The notes below the pieces were generated by a model. It had not been told where the DNA came from, made no database searches, and saw only the letters and a program-made list of their open reading frames with translations. Made by a program: the position numbers and the translations under genes. Below are positions 6,436 through 7,616 of a stretch of 7,616 nucleotides of DNA, piece by piece (the first letter of the stretch is position 1; the number at the start of each line of letters is the position of its first letter). Source of the stretch: Fidelibacterota bacterium (lineage in GTDB: Bacteria; Fidelibacterota; BS150m-G59); contig JADHUZ010000052.1 of assembly GCA_016784265.1 (NCBI GenBank), forward strand, positions 1-7,616. Direction: 5' to 3'.

Positions 6436-6860
6436 TCGCGATAGCCTCTGATCATGCGGGGTTTTTAGCCAAAGAGAATCTAAAAGAATTCATTCGTGAA
6501 TTTGGATTTGATGTGATTGATTTTGGCACGGATTCAGAGAATTCTGTTGATTATCCGGATTTTGCTGTGAAAGTGGCAGAGTCAGTTGCTGTTGCGGAAG
6601 TTGATTTTGGTGTTTTAATTTGTGGAACAGGAATTGGCATGAGCATTACAGCAAATAAAATATCCGAGATTCGCGCCGCATTGTGCCACGATGTAACATC
6701 TGCGAGACTCAGCAGGCAACATAACGACGCAAATATTCTTGTGCTGAGCGGAAGCAATGAAGACCGAAATGAAATTTTTGCAACATTTGCAAACACAACA
6801 TTTGAAGGCGGCAGGCATGAAAATCGTGTCAAAAAGATACATAAACTAACGGGGCGATAA
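6405..6860 (+). CDS. rpiB: Ribose-5-phosphate isomerase B
   Basis: RpiB interconverts ribulose 5-phosphate and ribose 5-phosphate in the non-oxidative pentose phosphate pathway, in the cytoplasm. Family motifs are all present: IASDHAGF (phosphosugar site Asp-His), DYPDFA, the catalytic-cysteine loop [24 protein letters not shown] (ring-opening histidine), and the C-terminal [10 protein letters not shown] arginines. By alignment with the E. coli enzyme from memory, the general-base cysteine (Cys66 there) and His99 are kept. From the ATG at 6405 it has 151 residues, the usual length. An ATG at 6396 would add three residues; both starts lie inside the upstream TPR gene, and GGCGA at 6391-6395 favours 6405 weakly. 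Homologs usually begin right at 'IAIASDH', so the N-terminus has about nine extra residues with no closer start codon. glyA follows with a one-base overlap. Confidence 0.93.
   Translation: MDQSDSQASLIAIASDHAGFLAKENLKEFIREFGFDVIDFGTDSENSVDYPDFAVKVAESVAVAEVDFGVLICGTGIGMSITANKISEIRAALCHDVTSARLSRQHNDANILVLSGSNEDRNEIFATFANTTFEGGRHENRVKKIHKLTGR
6851..6854 (+). promoter_or_regulatory. Ribosome binding site candidate for glyA
   Basis: GGGG lies five bases before the glyA ATG, inside the last codons of rpiB. The spacing is right but the match to the anti-Shine-Dalgarno sequence is partial. Re-initiation at the TAATG junction could also serve. Confidence 0.4.
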
Positions 6861-7616
6861 TGGAAAATAAAAAAGATCCGGAAGTATTTTCGGCGATTCA
6901 AAATGAGATAAACAGACAGAAGAACACGATTGAATTAATTGCATCGGAGAATTTTGTCAGTGCCGCAGTTTTGGAAACGGCTGGTAGCGTGCTCACTAAT
7001 AAGTATGCAGAGGGTTATCCCGGGAGGCGATATTACGGCGGCTGCGAATTTGTGGATCAAGTCGAGGATTTAGCCATTGATCGGGCAAAACAGATGTTTG
7101 ATGCGGAATATGCAAATGTTCAACCGCATTCAGGTTCGCAGGCAAATATGGCGGTCTATTTTTCATTCCTACAGCCCGGAGATACGGTTTTGGGGATGGA
7201 TCTTTCGCATGGCGGACATTTGACGCACGGAAGTCCGGTTAATTTTTCGGGGAAATTATTCAATATAATTTCGTACGGTGTTTCGAAGGAAACAGGTCAA
7301 ATTGATTTTAATCAAGTTGTAAAATTAGCGAGTGAACATCGTCCAAAGTTGATTATTACCGGTGCCAGCGCGTATCCTCGAATAATAGATTGGGTTAAAT
7401 TTCGCGAAATTGCTGATGAAGTTGGCGCGATTTTGATGGCTGATGTTGCGCATATTGCTGGCTTGATTGTTGCGGGGAATCATCCATCGCCGTTTCCGGA
7501 ATGTGATATTATCACTTCCACAACTCACAAAACGCTCCGCGGTCCTCGAGGCGGTTTGATTGTTATCGGAAAAGATTTTGAGAATCCTATGGGAATTGTT
7601 GCACCCAAAACTGGAC
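6860..7616 (+). CDS. glyA: Serine hydroxymethyltransferase, 3' end missing
   Basis: GlyA is the PLP enzyme that converts serine and tetrahydrofolate to glycine and 5,10-methylene-tetrahydrofolate, the main source of one-carbon units. The first 252 of roughly 420-440 residues are present. Hallmarks are [11 protein letters not shown] (24-34), [15 protein letters not shown] (47-61), [11 protein letters not shown] (86-96), [17 protein letters not shown] (115-131), the ADVAHIAGL segment (194-202; Asp that binds the PLP nitrogen) and [14 protein letters not shown] (219-232), with Lys224 forming the PLP Schiff base. [16 protein letters not shown] (237-252) follows; a 'GKDFENP' stretch here is characteristic of Bacteroidota-group GlyA and longer than in E. 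coli. The ATG overlaps the rpiB stop by one base (TAATG). No active-site residue seen so far is missing; the gene is cut by the window end, not broken. Confidence 0.96.
   Translation, partial: MENKKDPEVFSAIQNEINRQKNTIELIASENFVSAAVLETAGSVLTNKYAEGYPGRRYYGGCEFVDQVEDLAIDRAKQMFDAEYANVQPHSGSQANMAVYFSFLQPGDTVLGMDLSHGGHLTHGSPVNFSGKLFNIISYGVSKETGQIDFNQVVKLASEHRPKLIITGASAYPRIIDWVKFREIADEVGAILMADVAHIAGLIVAGNHPSPFPECDIITSTTHKTLRGPRGGLIVIGKDFENPMGIVAPKTG

Noticed and set aside
6551..6901. Minus-strand open frame of 116 codons across rpiB
   Set aside because: It is the shadow of rpiB, whose motifs are unmistakable; the antisense peptide shows no family features and no start signal.

Overview
The window is AT-rich and fully coding on the + strand, apart from a gap of about 130 bp. 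It holds eight genes or gene parts. The organism is most likely a Gram-negative member of the FCB group (Bacteroidota, Marinimicrobia, Calditrichota and relatives). The reasons are outer-membrane-type products (lipoproteins with TPR repeats and a predicted beta-barrel ending in a 'KWFISRK'-like tail), a half-length glycogen-synthase-like protein followed by a DUF4270-like lipoprotein (an arrangement I recall from Bacteroidota), and a GlyA with a 'GKDFENP' stretch typical of that group. The phylum cannot be fixed from the window alone; a Marinimicrobia-like lineage is my best guess.

Region 1 (1-1110) holds the last 33 residues of what looks like a cation-efflux (CDF-type) transporter, ending in a CCDC metal-ligand-like tail. 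Four bases later comes a NapH/CcoG-type membrane polyferredoxin with two CxxxCP motifs and two [4Fe-4S] ferredoxin motifs. The two genes are probably co-transcribed and point to metal or electron-transfer physiology.

Region 2 (1111-1243) is the only real intergenic gap. It has a possible Bacteroidota-style promoter and a good Shine-Dalgarno site, but no convincing terminator.

Region 3 (1244-7616) looks like one long operon with gaps of 2 to 17 bases or overlaps. Its order is a coiled-coil/TPR lipoprotein (CpoB-like), an N-terminal-half GT5 protein, a DUF4270-like lipoprotein, an outer-membrane beta-barrel, a 417-residue TPR lipoprotein, rpiB, and glyA (cut by the window end). The first five form an envelope module of poorly known function. 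The last two are central metabolism: RpiB interconverts ribose-5-P and ribulose-5-P, and GlyA makes glycine and one-carbon units from serine.

The most interesting part is 1244-6435. There a catalytically doubtful glycogen-synthase-like half-protein is tightly coupled to two kinds of surface lipoprotein and a barrel, which suggests an uncharacterised outer-membrane assembly. No RNA genes, mobile elements, CRISPR arrays or notable repeats were seen.
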